DNA of 64,000 nucleotides, from the NCBI GenBank assembly GCA_014652975.1, contig BMZV01000004.1:124001-188000 (forward strand), written 5' to 3'. The notes beneath the pieces are model-generated. The model was given only the letters and a program-made list of their open reading frames with translations. It was not told the origin of the DNA and made no database searches. Origin of the DNA: Kocuria marina. GTDB taxonomy: Bacteria > Actinomycetota > Actinomycetes > Actinomycetales > Micrococcaceae. Made by a program: the position numbers and the translations under genes. Below, piece after piece: positions 19,657 to 33,242 of the stretch (position 1 is the stretch's first letter; every line of letters starts with the position of its first letter).

Positions 19657-19702
19657 GGTGATGTCCTTTCCGTCGGGTGGAACCGGCTGGTGGCCGGATG
19701 GG

Positions 19703-20365
19703 TCATGCGGTGTGGAGCTCCACGCTCTCGCGAGTGTCCAGGTGCCGGTACTCGGTCCCGTAGACCTGCGAGAAATGCTTGACCTGCTTCTCCACGACAC
19801 CGAAGCCGGTCTCGGAGAGCAGCGCGTCGTGGATCTGGTACACCCGCTGCGCGCGGGTCGCGATGATGAAGTCGATGACCTCGGACATCTTGGACCACGG
19901 GGCGTGCAACGGGACCAGGACCGTGGGAACGGTGAGCCCGTGCGGGACGGTGAAGGAGTCCCCGGGGTGGAACACGGCGTCGTCGATCACGTAGCCCACG
20001 TTGGCGATGATGGGGATGAGGGGGTGGATCAGTGCGTGCTGACCCCCGTACGTGGCCACGGAGAACGGCCCCGCGGTGAACGTGGTGTCCGCCGACACGG
20101 CGTGCAACCGGTCCGTGTCCGTGATGTGCTCCGCGAGCTTCTCGATCACCTGGCCCGGGGCATGTACCGTGAGCTCGGGATCCGCCGAAAGGGCGGCGCC
20201 CAGCCGCTCGGCGTCGTAGTGGTCCGGGTGCTCGTGGGTGATGAGGACCGTGTCCGCTCCGCGCAGTGCCTCCTCGACCTCGGAGAACGTGCCCGGGTCG
20301 ATCACGAGCACCGCGCCGTCCTTCTCGAGGCGCACGCACGAGTGGGTGAACTTGGTCAGCAACAT
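19703..20365 (-). CDS. Metallo-beta-lactamase-fold hydrolase
   Basis: The 220-residue protein has the metal-binding THEHPDHYDAERL (H-x-H-x-D-H) near residues 44-55 and later conserved His residues (HPGDSF, PLHAPW). It resembles the L-ascorbate-6-phosphate-lactonase/UlaG-like and YtkP-type MBL proteins rather than true beta-lactamases: it has no signal peptide and is short. It is divergent from the Zur-type regulator gene, with about 105 bases between. A zinc-dependent enzyme next to a zinc regulator is suggestive, but no Zur box is evident in this gap. Function beyond hydrolase is not assignable. Confidence 0.85.
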   Translation of the reverse strand: MLLTKFTHSCVRLEKDGAVLVIDPGTFSEVEEALRGADTVLITHEHPDHYDAERLGAALSADPELTVHAPGQVIEKLAEHITDTDRLHAVSADTTFTAGPFSVATYGGQHALIHPLIPIIANVGYVIDDAVFHPGDSFTVPHGLTVPTVLVPLHAPWSKMSEVIDFIIATRAQRVYQIHDALLSETGFGVVEKQVKHFSQVYGTEYRHLDTRESVELHTA

Positions 20366-20407
20366 GGCTTCACCCTAGCGGCTCGGTCCGGCCGTGACGA
20401 CGCCGCC

Positions 20408-20435
20408 TGTGCATGTCCGCGCCGCACGTTAAGAT
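20408..20435 (+). promoter_or_regulatory. Candidate promoter of zur
   Basis: TGTGCA (20408-20413) and TAAGAT (20430-20435) are 16 bases apart and lie 35 bases before the TTG start. The -35 match is weak. Confidence 0.35.
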
Positions 20436-20470
20436 GTCCCGGACGGCCGCTCGCGGAAAGGACACCTGGG

Positions 20471-20932
20471 TTGAGCACCAAGACCACCGGAACCGCGGAG
20501 GTTCGCAACACCAAGCAGCGCCGTGCCGTGACCGGCGCGCTGCAGGGGTTGGAGGACTTCATCTCCACGCAGGACCTGCACCGGCTGTTGCGCGATCGCG
20601 GACAGTCGGTGTCCCTGGCCACCACGTACCGGATCCTGCAGTCCATGGCCGAGCTGGGTCAGGTGGATGTGCTGCGCAACGCCGAGGGCGAGGCCATCTA
20701 CCGCCGGTGCGAGGCCGAGCACCACCACCATCACATCGTGTGCCGCTCGTGCGGCGCGGCCGTGGAACTCGAAGCTCCGGACGTCGAGACATGGGCGGAG
20801 GAGACCGCGCGCCGCTACGGTTACGCCGACGTGGACCACACCGTGGAGATCTCCGGGATCTGTGCCGAGTGCGGGGCCCGGGGCCGCGTCGAGTCCTCCG
20901 ACGCCCGAGAAACCGCGAAACCCGCCCGGTGA
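20471..20932 (+). CDS. zur: Fur family regulator, probably zinc-responsive Zur
   Basis: The 153-residue protein has a winged-helix DNA-binding domain (QDLHRLLRDRG, TTYRILQSMAELGQV), a His-rich metal loop (CEAEHHHHHIVCRSCG) and a second CxxC near the C-terminus (GICAECG) for structural zinc. That pattern fits Zur/FurB rather than iron Fur. TTG 20471 is chosen as start because GGAAAGGA precedes it by about eight bases and no better in-frame start exists. The znuACB genes converge on this locus and carry a matching operator, which supports a zinc role. The next gene overlaps or nearly touches its stop. Confidence 0.88.
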   Translation: MSTKTTGTAEVRNTKQRRAVTGALQGLEDFISTQDLHRLLRDRGQSVSLATTYRILQSMAELGQVDVLRNAEGEAIYRRCEAEHHHHHIVCRSCGAAVELEAPDVETWAEETARRYGYADVDHTVEISGICAECGARGRVESSDARETAKPAR

Positions 20933-20937
20933 CCCGG

Positions 20938-21888
20938 ATGTCACGCCGCGAGATCCTGCTCGTCCACAACGGCGCCTCCCTCGTGGGCCGGAACGCGTGC
21001 GAGCGCGCCGTGGGCATCCTGCGGGCCGGCGGCTACGACCCCCGACCGCTCAGCGCGGCCACCGCCCAGGCCCTCTCCCGCGATCTCACCGCGACCCTGC
21101 GCAACGCGTCCACCCGGATCGCCGCGGTCGTCGCGGTCGGCGGAGACGGCATGGTCCACCTGGTCTTGCAGTCACTGAACCGGTTGCGCGAGCAGGGCGT
21201 CGAGTTCCCGTTCGGGCTGATCCCGGCCGGTTCCGGCAACGATCTGGCCCGGTTCCACGGTGTACCCGTGGGGGACGTCGAACGCGCGGCGGGCCGGGTG
21301 CTGCGCGGACTCGAGTCCCCCGAACGCAGCATGGACCTCGTGCACGTCACGTGCGCGGACGGCAGCCACCACGTGTGCGCGACCGCGGTGTGCCTCGGCC
21401 TCGACGCCCGCGTGAACGCGCGCGCCAACCGCTGGTCCAGCGTCACGCACTCGGTCAAGTACGTCGCCGCGCTCGCCGTGGAGGCCGTCTCCATGCGCGC
21501 GCGGCGTTACGACCTGAGCTGGACCGGCCCGGACGGCGCGTGCCACGTGAGTGACCGCACGCTGACCTTCCTGGCGCTGACCAACACCTCGTCGATCGGG
21601 GGCGGGCTGACCATCGTTCCCCGCGCGGATCCCACGGACGGCTCGGGTGAGCTGTTCATGGTCTCCGACGTGGGCGCGCTGCGGCTCGCGTGGCTATTCC
21701 CCCGTTTGTTCCTGGGCACGCACGAATCCCTGCGGGAGGTCACCGTGGTGCCCGCCACGGCCGCGACCGTCGCGGCCCACGGTATCCCTTCCGAGCCGCG
21801 GGACGCGGCCTACGGCGACGGCGAACGGTTGGGTCCGCTGCCCGCCTCGCTCAAGGTGCTCCCCGCCGCGGTGCGCGTCCTGCTCTGA
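20938..21888 (+). CDS. Diacylglycerol/lipid kinase family protein
   Basis: The 316-residue protein belongs to the DAGK catalytic (DgkB/YegS) family. The nucleotide-binding motif VGGDGMVH and the loop IPAGSGNDLARF are intact, and the C-terminal beta domain is present. It would phosphorylate a membrane lipid such as diacylglycerol. ATG 20938 was chosen; a GTG at 20929 overlaps the zur stop (GTGA) and is equally possible. It is probably translated from the zur mRNA. Its last 79 bases overlap the 3' end of znuB on the other strand, an unusual convergent overlap. Confidence 0.9.
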   Translation: MSRREILLVHNGASLVGRNACERAVGILRAGGYDPRPLSAATAQALSRDLTATLRNASTRIAAVVAVGGDGMVHLVLQSLNRLREQGVEFPFGLIPAGSGNDLARFHGVPVGDVERAAGRVLRGLESPERSMDLVHVTCADGSHHVCATAVCLGLDARVNARANRWSSVTHSVKYVAALAVEAVSMRARRYDLSWTGPDGACHVSDRTLTFLALTNTSSIGGGLTIVPRADPTDGSGELFMVSDVGALRLAWLFPRLFLGTHESLREVTVVPATAATVAAHGIPSEPRDAAYGDGERLGPLPASLKVLPAAVRVLL

Positions 21889-22805
21889 ACCGCGCGACCG
21901 GCGCCGAGCGGCGTCGTCGACCGCGGTGTCGAACGGCGATACGACGACGAGCGCTCACGCGCCGCGCGCACGCACCGCGAGACGAGCCACACGACGAACG
22001 AGATGGTCGTGACGTACGGGCTGATCGGGACGTTGCCGCCCAGCGCCAGGAGGATCCCGCCCACCATGGCGAGCTCGGCGAAGACCACGGAGAGCACCAC
22101 GGTGCGCGCGGGACTCGAGGTGAGGTTCATGGCCGCCGCGGCCGGGGTGATCAGAAGCGCGAGCACGAGCAGCGCGCCCACGATCTGCACGGACATCGCG
22201 ACCGAGATCCCCAACACGACCATGAACATGATCGCCAACGAGCGCATCGGCAGCCCCTTGGCCCGGGCCACGAGCGGGTCCGTGCTCGCGAACGTCAGCG
22301 GCCGCCACACCACAAGCAGCGTGGCGAGCACCACCACGGACAGCACGATCATCGACGTCAACTGCAGGGAGGACACGGAGACGATCTGGCCCGTGAGCAA
22401 GGAGAACTTGTTGGAGGATCTGCCCTCGTAGAGGGACAGGAAGAGGATCCCGAGCCCCAGGCCGAAGGGCATGAGCACGCCCACGAACGAGTTGCCCTCC
22501 CGCGCGCGCAGGCCCATGAACCCCATGATGAGCGCGGCGAGCACGGACCCCACGAGGGACCCGGTGACCACATCGGAGCCGACCAACAGGGCCGCGGCGG
22601 CACCGGCGAAGGACAGCTCCGCGATCCCGTGCACCGAGAACGCGAGATCGCGCATCATCACGAACGTGCCCACGAGCCCGCCCACCAAGCCAAGCACCGC
22701 GCCCGCCCACACGGAGTTGCGCAGCAGGGACAGCAGTTCGCCGTAGTTGTCGAAGACGAACACGGAACCGAACAATGAGTTCCAGTCGATCGCGGCCAGG
22801 CTCAC
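21810..22805 (-). CDS. znuB: Zinc/manganese ABC transporter permease (ZnuB-like)
   Basis: The 331-residue ABC-3 family permease has about eight to nine hydrophobic helices and the family stretch GALLVLALLITPAAAAM. It starts with GTG 22805, overlapping the znuC stop in a GTGA junction. The last 60 or so residues are an Arg/Ser/Thr-rich, non-membrane tail that runs antisense into the convergent lipid-kinase gene, so the stop may have been extended. It forms the membrane channel for the ZnuA-delivered metal. Confidence 0.9.
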   Translation of the reverse strand: MSLAAIDWNSLFGSVFVFDNYGELLSLLRNSVWAGAVLGLVGGLVGTFVMMRDLAFSVHGIAELSFAGAAAALLVGSDVVTGSLVGSVLAALIMGFMGLRAREGNSFVGVLMPFGLGLGILFLSLYEGRSSNKFSLLTGQIVSVSSLQLTSMIVLSVVVLATLLVVWRPLTFASTDPLVARAKGLPMRSLAIMFMVVLGISVAMSVQIVGALLVLALLITPAAAAMNLTSSPARTVVLSVVFAELAMVGGILLALGGNVPISPYVTTISFVVWLVSRCVRAARERSSSYRRSTPRSTTPLGAGRAVQSRTRTAAGSTLSEAGSGPNRSPSP

Positions 22806-23653
22806 AGGATCAGCTCCTCCGGGGAATCGGTGTGGTGGGAGCTGTCCGGGCGCCCGGCCACGAGGATGCGACCGTTGCTGTGCAGCACCTCGACGCGGGT
22901 CCCGTACAGCTCGGAGAGCACGTCCGAACGCAGCACCTGCTCCGGCGTGCCGATCCGGAACGAGCCGTTGGCCAGGTAGAGGATCCGGTCCACGTGCTCG
23001 ATGATCGGGTTCACGTCATGGGTCACGAAGACCACGGCGCACCCGCTGCGTTCACGTTGTTCGTGCACGAGTTCGCTCACCACGTGCTGGTGATGCAGGT
23101 CCAGGGACAGCAGGGCCTCGTCGCACAGCACGAGCGTGGGGTCCGCAGCGAGCGCCTGGGCCACGCGCAGGCGCTGTTGCTCGCCCCCGGACAGGACGCC
23201 CACGGGGGCGTCGGCGTAGTCGGTGGCACCCACGCGTTCGAGCAACTCGTCCACGGTGCGGTGCACGCGGCGCGGATGCAGTCGGATCCCCCAGCGGTGC
23301 CCGTCCACGCCCTGCGCCACGAGGTCCCGGGCCCGCAGCGGCGTGCGCGCCGGGAAGCCGCGCTGTTGGGGCACGTACCCCACGCGGGCGGAGGCGGCCC
23401 GCGGACGGGTCCCGTTGACGCGTACGGTCCCGCTCGTGAGCGGGAGCAGTCCCAGCAGCACGCGCAGGAAGCTCGTCTTGCCGGTCCCGTTGGAGCCCAG
23501 GACCGCGAGGTACTCCCCCGGGGCGACGTCCAGGTCCAGACCGGACCACAGGGTGCGGTCCCCGAAGGCCAGGCGCGCGTCCCTGAGCCGGACGACGGCG
23601 TCGTCGGCCCCGGAACGGGCGGCCACCTCGGGTGCGGATTGGGGTGCGTTCAT
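22802..23653 (-). CDS. znuC: Zinc/manganese ABC transporter ATPase (ZnuC-like)
   Basis: The 283-residue ATPase has Walker A GSNGTGKT (53-60), signature LSGGEQQRLRVAQ and Walker B LVLCDEALLSLD. It energises metal import with the flanking permease and binding protein; the start is ATG 23653, four bases after the znuA stop. The order binding protein, ATPase, permease and the overlapping junctions are typical of znu/mnt/troABC operons. Confidence 0.92.
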   Translation of the reverse strand: MNAPQSAPEVAARSGADDAVVRLRDARLAFGDRTLWSGLDLDVAPGEYLAVLGSNGTGKTSFLRVLLGLLPLTSGTVRVNGTRPRAASARVGYVPQQRGFPARTPLRARDLVAQGVDGHRWGIRLHPRRVHRTVDELLERVGATDYADAPVGVLSGGEQQRLRVAQALAADPTLVLCDEALLSLDLHHQHVVSELVHEQRERSGCAVVFVTHDVNPIIEHVDRILYLANGSFRIGTPEQVLRSDVLSELYGTRVEVLHSNGRILVAGRPDSSHHTDSPEELIL

Positions 23654-23657
23654 GTCC

Positions 23658-24611
23658 CTACTTCTGGAGCGCGTGGGCCACGCGGTCCGCGTTCTGCGTC
23701 ATCCACTGCTGGTAGTTCAGCCCGTCCGGGATGGTCTCGGTGAACTCCACCACGGGCTTGCCGGCGTCCCCGGCGGCCGAGCGCAACCGGTCGGTCTGCC
23801 CCGTGGAGGTCTGCTTGTTGAGGGCGAGCAGTTTCACGTCGCTGCCTTTGACGAGCCCGAGGGTGTCGTTGAGCACCGCGGGTGCGGCGTCGGAGCCGGC
23901 GTCGATGGCCTCGGTGAACGCCTGCGGGGTCTCGTCGTGCAGGCCGGCGTCTTGCAGGAGGTACCCGGGCAGAGGCTCGGTCGCGATGTATCCGCCCGAG
24001 GCCTTGATCCCCTCGACCTTCTGTTCGACCGTGCCGAGCTCGTTCTTCACGCGCGCGGCGTTGTCCCGGTAGTACTCGGCGTTCTGCTGGTCCACCTGGC
24101 CGAGCTGCTCGGCCAGGCGGTCCACGACCATCTGCATGCTCTCGACGTCGTACCACACGTGCTCGTTGAAGTCGCCGTGGTGGTGGTGCCCGGAGCCGTG
24201 GTCGTCGTGCGCGTCCTCTTCTCGCTGCAGACCGGAGGCCTCCACGGCGTCCACCACGTGCTGGCCGCCGGAGGCCAGATCGGTCATGAACTGGTCGTAC
24301 CCACCCCCGTTGCACACCACGACGTCCGCCTTCTCCACCTTCAGCCGGTCCTGGGGGGTGGCCTCGTAGGAGTGGGGGTCCTGGGCGCTCGAGTCGATCA
24401 CGGGGGTCGCGGAGACCTTGTCGCCACCCACCTGGGACGCGAGGTCCGAGTAGACGTTCGTGGAGGTGACCACGGCGATCTTCCCCGCACCGGGCGAACC
24501 TTGCGCGTCCGACGCGGTCCCGCTCGAACACCCGGCGAGCGCGAGACCCACCACCACGCCCGCGCCCAACACGCTCGTCCTACCCTTGCGCACGCTGCGC
24601 CCTGCGGTCAT
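23658..24611 (-). CDS. znuA: Zinc-binding lipoprotein of the ABC importer (ZnuA-like)
   Basis: The 317-residue protein has a signal peptide with lipobox LALAGC (Cys28) and belongs to the cluster A-I metal-binding family (TroA/ZnuA). Between residues 134 and 151 lies a His/Asp-rich loop (HDDHGSGHHHHGDFNEHVW region) typical of zinc-specific members, just before the conserved HVWYD ligand motif. The first operon gene, it has GAGGGAGA as ribosome binding site and a palindromic Zur-type operator upstream. Zinc rather than manganese is inferred from the loop and the operator. Confidence 0.93.
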   Translation of the reverse strand: MTAGRSVRKGRTSVLGAGVVVGLALAGCSSGTASDAQGSPGAGKIAVVTSTNVYSDLASQVGGDKVSATPVIDSSAQDPHSYEATPQDRLKVEKADVVVCNGGGYDQFMTDLASGGQHVVDAVEASGLQREEDAHDDHGSGHHHHGDFNEHVWYDVESMQMVVDRLAEQLGQVDQQNAEYYRDNAARVKNELGTVEQKVEGIKASGGYIATEPLPGYLLQDAGLHDETPQAFTEAIDAGSDAAPAVLNDTLGLVKGSDVKLLALNKQTSTGQTDRLRSAAGDAGKPVVEFTETIPDGLNYQQWMTQNADRVAHALQK

Positions 24612-24647
24612 CGTCCATCTCCCTCGTCCGACCCCCGGCTCCCGCCA

Positions 24648-24664
24648 ATGAGAATCAATGTCAT
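24648..24664 (-). promoter_or_regulatory. Zur box upstream of znuA
   Basis: On the minus strand the core TGACATTGATTCTCA matches the actinobacterial Zur consensus TGAAAATGATTTTCA at 12 of 15 positions. It lies 38 bases before the znuA start, where a bound repressor would block transcription. Confidence 0.65.
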
Positions 24665-24686
24665 GTAGCCGTGCGTGAGCATATCA

Positions 24687-24699
24687 TGAACCATTCTCA
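24687..24699 (-). promoter_or_regulatory. Second, weaker Zur-like half site
   Basis: TGAGAATGGTTCA on the minus strand shares the TGAGAATgxTT half of the Zur motif and lies about 25 bases beyond the better box. It may be a secondary site; the second half of the palindrome is poor. Confidence 0.35.
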
Positions 24700-24726
24700 A
24701 TAAGGGGCGTGGTGAGAACGGGCCGC

Positions 24727-30358
<5,632 letters not shown>

Positions 30359-30430
30359 GTGCCGCCCGGCGCACGGGACCGCGAGCTGCGCGGCGTCGTA
30401 CGTCCCCGCCCAATCACCGGGCATGATCCG

Positions 30431-30461
30431 CCCGGGGGCCGTCGCGAGACGGCCCCCCGGG
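30431..30461 (+). terminator. Terminator hairpin after kgd
   Basis: CCCGGGGGCCGTC pairs with GACGGCCCCCCGGG around a GCGA loop. It has no T run, so termination may be inefficient; it lies 70 bases after the kgd stop and 28 before the next gene. Confidence 0.5.
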
Positions 30462-30488
30462 TCCCAGCTAGCGAAGGATGTAAGAAGA

Positions 30489-31088
30489 GTGGACCAACGC
30501 AGGATCCGCATTGTGGCCGTGGGAGACGAATTGTTGGCCGGCGTGGACGACCCCCGCGCGCTCGGCTGGTTCGGACGAGTCATGGCGCGCACCCCCCGAG
30601 ACGTGGTTCCCGTGGACGCCTACAATCTCGCCGCGCCTGGTCAGGGCAGTGAGACCCTCAACGACCACTGGTTCGCGGAGGCTTCCCGCCGCTTCGATTC
30701 CGCGTGCGACAACCGTCTGGTGATCGCACCGTCCGCCCTGGACATCGACCTGGGGATCACCTCCGCCCGGTCCCGGCTGAACATGGCCAACATCGTGGAC
30801 CAGGCCACCCAGAACAACACCAAGGTACTCGTCGTGGGTCCCCCACCCACCCTGGACCCGCAGCGCAACCGCAAGATCGCGGACCTCTCTGCGGCCTACG
30901 GGGACGTGACCACGCGGCGCAACCACGTGTACGTGGACACGTTCAACCCCCTGCAGCACCATGAGCAGTGGCGCAAGGACCTCGCCGCCAACCACGGCAA
31001 CCCCGGTCAGGCCGGCTACGGGCTCATCGCGTGGCTTGTGCTGCACCGCGGGTGGTACGACTGGCTGCAGCTGCCCGAGCCGCGCTGA
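30489..31088 (+). CDS. SGNH/GDSL-type hydrolase
   Basis: The 199-residue protein shows an N-terminal nucleophile block as VAVGDELLAG, a GDSL-family variant (GDE-L), followed by the expected strand-helix pattern and a C-terminal catalytic region (NHGNPGQAGYGLIAWLV). The expected Asp-x-x-His pair is only partly evident. No signal peptide is present, so it is probably cytoplasmic. GTG 30489 is selected; upstream in-frame codons run into the kgd terminator. The natural substrate is unknown; esterase or acyl-transfer activity is the family expectation. Confidence 0.75.
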   Translation: MDQRRIRIVAVGDELLAGVDDPRALGWFGRVMARTPRDVVPVDAYNLAAPGQGSETLNDHWFAEASRRFDSACDNRLVIAPSALDIDLGITSARSRLNMANIVDQATQNNTKVLVVGPPPTLDPQRNRKIADLSAAYGDVTTRRNHVYVDTFNPLQHHEQWRKDLAANHGNPGQAGYGLIAWLVLHRGWYDWLQLPEPR

Positions 31089-31232
31089 GCTCGCCTCTCG
31101 CCGTGGCGACCGCGGCAATGCGGGGCGGCGGTTCCGGGTGACACCACCCGTGGCGCTGGCCGCAGGGTCCGGGGGCACCCCTATGGCATGGGCGGCACCG
31201 GAGCGGTGGCATGAGCACCGCCCGGAATGTGA

Positions 31233-31238
31233 GATACT
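31233..31238 (+). promoter_or_regulatory. Candidate -10 element of the bL37 gene
   Basis: GATACT is 40 bases upstream of the start codon, in front of the strong AGGAGG site. No convincing -35 hexamer. Confidence 0.3.
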
Positions 31239-31278
31239 GACAGACGATGTCCCAGCCAATCATCGCAGGAGGTACATC

Positions 31279-31353
31279 ATGAGCAAGCGTGGACGTAAGC
31301 GCAAGGATCGTCGCAAGAACTCGGCAAACCGCGGCAAGCGGCCCAATTCCTGA
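31279..31353 (+). CDS. 50S ribosomal protein bL37 (24 residues)
   Basis: A 24-codon gene encodes MSKRGRKRKDRR followed by KNSANRGKRPNS, almost wholly basic. It matches the AURKAIP1/COX24-like peptide first seen as an extra density in mycobacterial ribosomes and named bL37. A perfect AGGAGG lies seven bases before the ATG, and an exceptionally strong terminator follows the stop by about 18 bases, so it is an independent, highly expressed unit. It is too short for routine gene calling. Identity rests on length, composition and the pattern KRGRK...RGKRPNS. Confidence 0.88.
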   Translation: MSKRGRKRKDRRKNSANRGKRPNS

Positions 31354-31371
31354 GGTTCGGCGAACGCATCA

Positions 31372-31409
31372 CGAAGCCCCCGTGACCGTCATCGGTCACG
31401 GGGGCTTCG
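31372..31409 (+). terminator. Terminator of the bL37 gene
   Basis: A 17-base-pair perfect stem (CGAAGCCCCCGTGACCG and complement) with loop TCAT. Confidence 0.8.
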
Positions 31410-31530
31410 CTCTGTCCGAGGGAGCCGCGTCATCGGGTACTTCGTTCCCCGGGTCCCTGCGCGGCTGAGCACTCACGCCGCTGGGCGCCGCCGGCGACTC
31501 ATCCCGCCCGGTACCGGCGCAGCCCGGTCC

Positions 31531-31797
31531 TCAGGCAGCGGGGTGCTCGTTGCACTGGGCGTCGATGCGCGCGAGGATCGAGCGCTTGAGCTCGTCCGGC
31601 GCGGTCTCGCAGCACGAACGCTTCACCACGGAGCGGATCACGCACTCCAGGTTGTACTCGCGCTCGCAGTCGGCGCAGTCCGTGAGGTGCGCGTGGATCT
31701 CCTCGAGGTCCTCGGTGGTCAGTGCCCCGTCCAGGTACTCGTAGATCCGCTGGATGCGTTCGTCGGTGCAGCCGTTGTGACACGGTTTCGCGGTCAT
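31531..31797 (-). CDS. rsrA: Anti-sigma factor RsrA/RshA, redox zinc protein
   Basis: The 88-residue protein carries the zinc-binding anti-sigma (ZAS) motif HLTDCADC (H-x3-C-x2-C) and other cysteines (Cys6 and Cys10, then CC). Thiol oxidation of this cluster releases zinc and the partner sigma factor in relatives. It starts three bases downstream of the sigma gene stop, a coupled arrangement, and is the mycothiol-system anti-sigma of the SigR pair. The start ATG (MTAKPCHNG) is unambiguous. A 90-base tail of noncoding sequence follows. Confidence 0.92.
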   Translation of the reverse strand: MTAKPCHNGCTDERIQRIYEYLDGALTTEDLEEIHAHLTDCADCEREYNLECVIRSVVKRSCCETAPDELKRSILARIDAQCNEHPAA

Positions 31798-31800
31798 GCT

Positions 31801-32481
31801 CTAGCCTCGATCCTTCGCTCGTGCGCCGTCCTTGGTCTTCTTCTGGACCTTGGACGTGTCGAATCCTCGTTCTTGGGCGTAGTCGCCCAGTTTCTCGCGC
31901 AGAAGCTTGCGGCCACGGTGCAACCTGGACATCACGGTTCCGATGGGCGTGTCCATGATCTCGGAGATCTCCTTGTAGGCGAATCCCTCCACGTCCGAGA
32001 AGTACACCGCCAGACGGAACTCCTCGGGCAACTCCTGCAGGGCTCGCTTGACGTCCGAGTCCGGCAGGTGGTCCAACGCCTCCGCCTCCGCAGAACGCAG
32101 TCCCGTGGAGGTGTGCGACTCCGCTCGGTGCAGCTGCCAATCCTCCACGGTGTCCGTGTTGGCCTGGCGCGGTTCGCGTTGCCGCTTGCGGTACAGGTTG
32201 ATGTACGTGTTGGTCAGGATCCGGTACAACCAGGCCTTGAGATTGGTCCCCGGCTTGTACTGGTGGAATGCGGAGAACGCCTTGGTGTAGGCCTCCTGCA
32301 CTAGGTCCTCGGCATCGGACGGGTTGCGGGTCATGCGCAATGCCGCGGCGTAGAGCTGGTCCACGTACTGCATGGCGTCGCGTTCGAAACGCTCACGGCG
32401 CTGCTGCGTGGTTTCCGCTCCGGCGGGCACCTCTTCGGGGTGTTCCACCGGATGGGAATCGTGAGTTCGCTGATCGTTCAT
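31801..32481 (-). CDS. sigR: ECF sigma factor SigR/SigH (thiol-oxidative stress)
   Basis: The 226-residue sigma factor has region 2 ([24 protein letters not shown]) and region 4 ([29 protein letters not shown]) of ECF12-type SigR. It normally controls thioredoxin and mycothiol genes and is held by RsrA. ATG 32481 is chosen ([14 protein letters not shown]), giving the length of Streptomyces SigR; an extension to 32511 is possible. A GGGAAT...GTT promoter lies upstream on the same strand, as expected for autoregulation. It is divergent from a DoxX-like gene. Confidence 0.93.
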   Translation of the reverse strand: MNDQRTHDSHPVEHPEEVPAGAETTQQRRERFERDAMQYVDQLYAAALRMTRNPSDAEDLVQEAYTKAFSAFHQYKPGTNLKAWLYRILTNTYINLYRKRQREPRQANTDTVEDWQLHRAESHTSTGLRSAEAEALDHLPDSDVKRALQELPEEFRLAVYFSDVEGFAYKEISEIMDTPIGTVMSRLHRGRKLLREKLGDYAQERGFDTSKVQKKTKDGARAKDRG

Positions 32482-32586
32482 CACGTCCCAGTCTAAGGTG
32501 GGGGCCGTCATCCTCCGCCGTCACCCACTTCCCTGGTCGTTGCCGAGTGTTACGTCACATATGTGGCGCTTCTGTACACCGTGGAT

Positions 32587-32614
32587 AACACGCACGCGCC
32601 GTGCGAGTATTCCC
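32587..32614 (-). promoter_or_regulatory. SigR-type autoregulatory promoter candidate
   Basis: On the minus strand GGGAAT (32614-32609) and GTT (32589-32587) are separated by 19 bases, close to the GGAAT-N18-GTT SigR/SigH consensus. It would give a sigR leader of about 100 bases. Confidence 0.55.
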
Positions 32615-32691
32615 GGCGGCGGCGCGAACTCGGGCCGATAGGATGGCTACAGTGCGTACCCGGAGATGCCGGGGCCGTAAGGAGGAGAACC

Positions 32692-33228
32692 ATGAGCATT
32701 GTTCGTCGTCTCGCCCGCCCGCTGCTCGCCACCGGTTACATCGCCGGGGGCGTCAACGCGTTCCGCAACTCGTCCGCTGCCGCGAAGCAGTTGGACCCGG
32801 TCCTCAAGGCCCTCGAGAGCGCCGCCCCGCAGGTGCGCCCCGTGACCGCCAACCGCGCTCAGGTCGCACAGGGCATCGCCGCCGCCCAGGTCGTCGCGGC
32901 GTCGCTGCTCGCCGCGAGCAAGCTCCCGCGCCTGTCGTCCACCGTGCTGCTCGGCACCACCGCGCTCAACGGCTACACCCAATACCGCTCCGCGGACGCG
33001 AGCACCACCGAGGGCAAGGCCGCCCGCCGGTCGGACCTGCTCAAGAACGTGTCCCTGCTGGGTGCCGTGATGATCGCGGCCGTGGACACTTCGGGCAACC
33101 CGTCCCTCGTGTGGCGCGCTAGCCACCTCGCCGACGATGTCCGCAAGAACGCGGTCAAGGTCGGCAAGGACACCAAGAAGAAGCTGGAGCAGGCCGAGAA
33201 GGTCGTCCAGGACGCCGTTTCCAACTAG
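32692..33228 (+). CDS. DoxX family membrane protein
   Basis: The 178-residue protein starts [20 protein letters not shown] and resembles the DoxX family, membrane proteins in which a mycobacterial member joins superoxide dismutase and a thiosulfate sulfurtransferase in a redox complex. Hydrophobic stretches alternate with polar turns and a lysine-rich coiled C-terminus ([15 protein letters not shown]). It has a strong AAGGAGGAG ribosome binding site and is divergent from sigR, so redox stress is a plausible theme. No direct sign of SigR control on this strand was found. The aroA start follows by 15 bases. Confidence 0.82.
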   Translation: MSIVRRLARPLLATGYIAGGVNAFRNSSAAAKQLDPVLKALESAAPQVRPVTANRAQVAQGIAAAQVVAASLLAASKLPRLSSTVLLGTTALNGYTQYRSADASTTEGKAARRSDLLKNVSLLGAVMIAAVDTSGNPSLVWRASHLADDVRKNAVKVGKDTKKKLEQAEKVVQDAVSN

Positions 33229-33242
33229 GAGCACCGCGCCAC

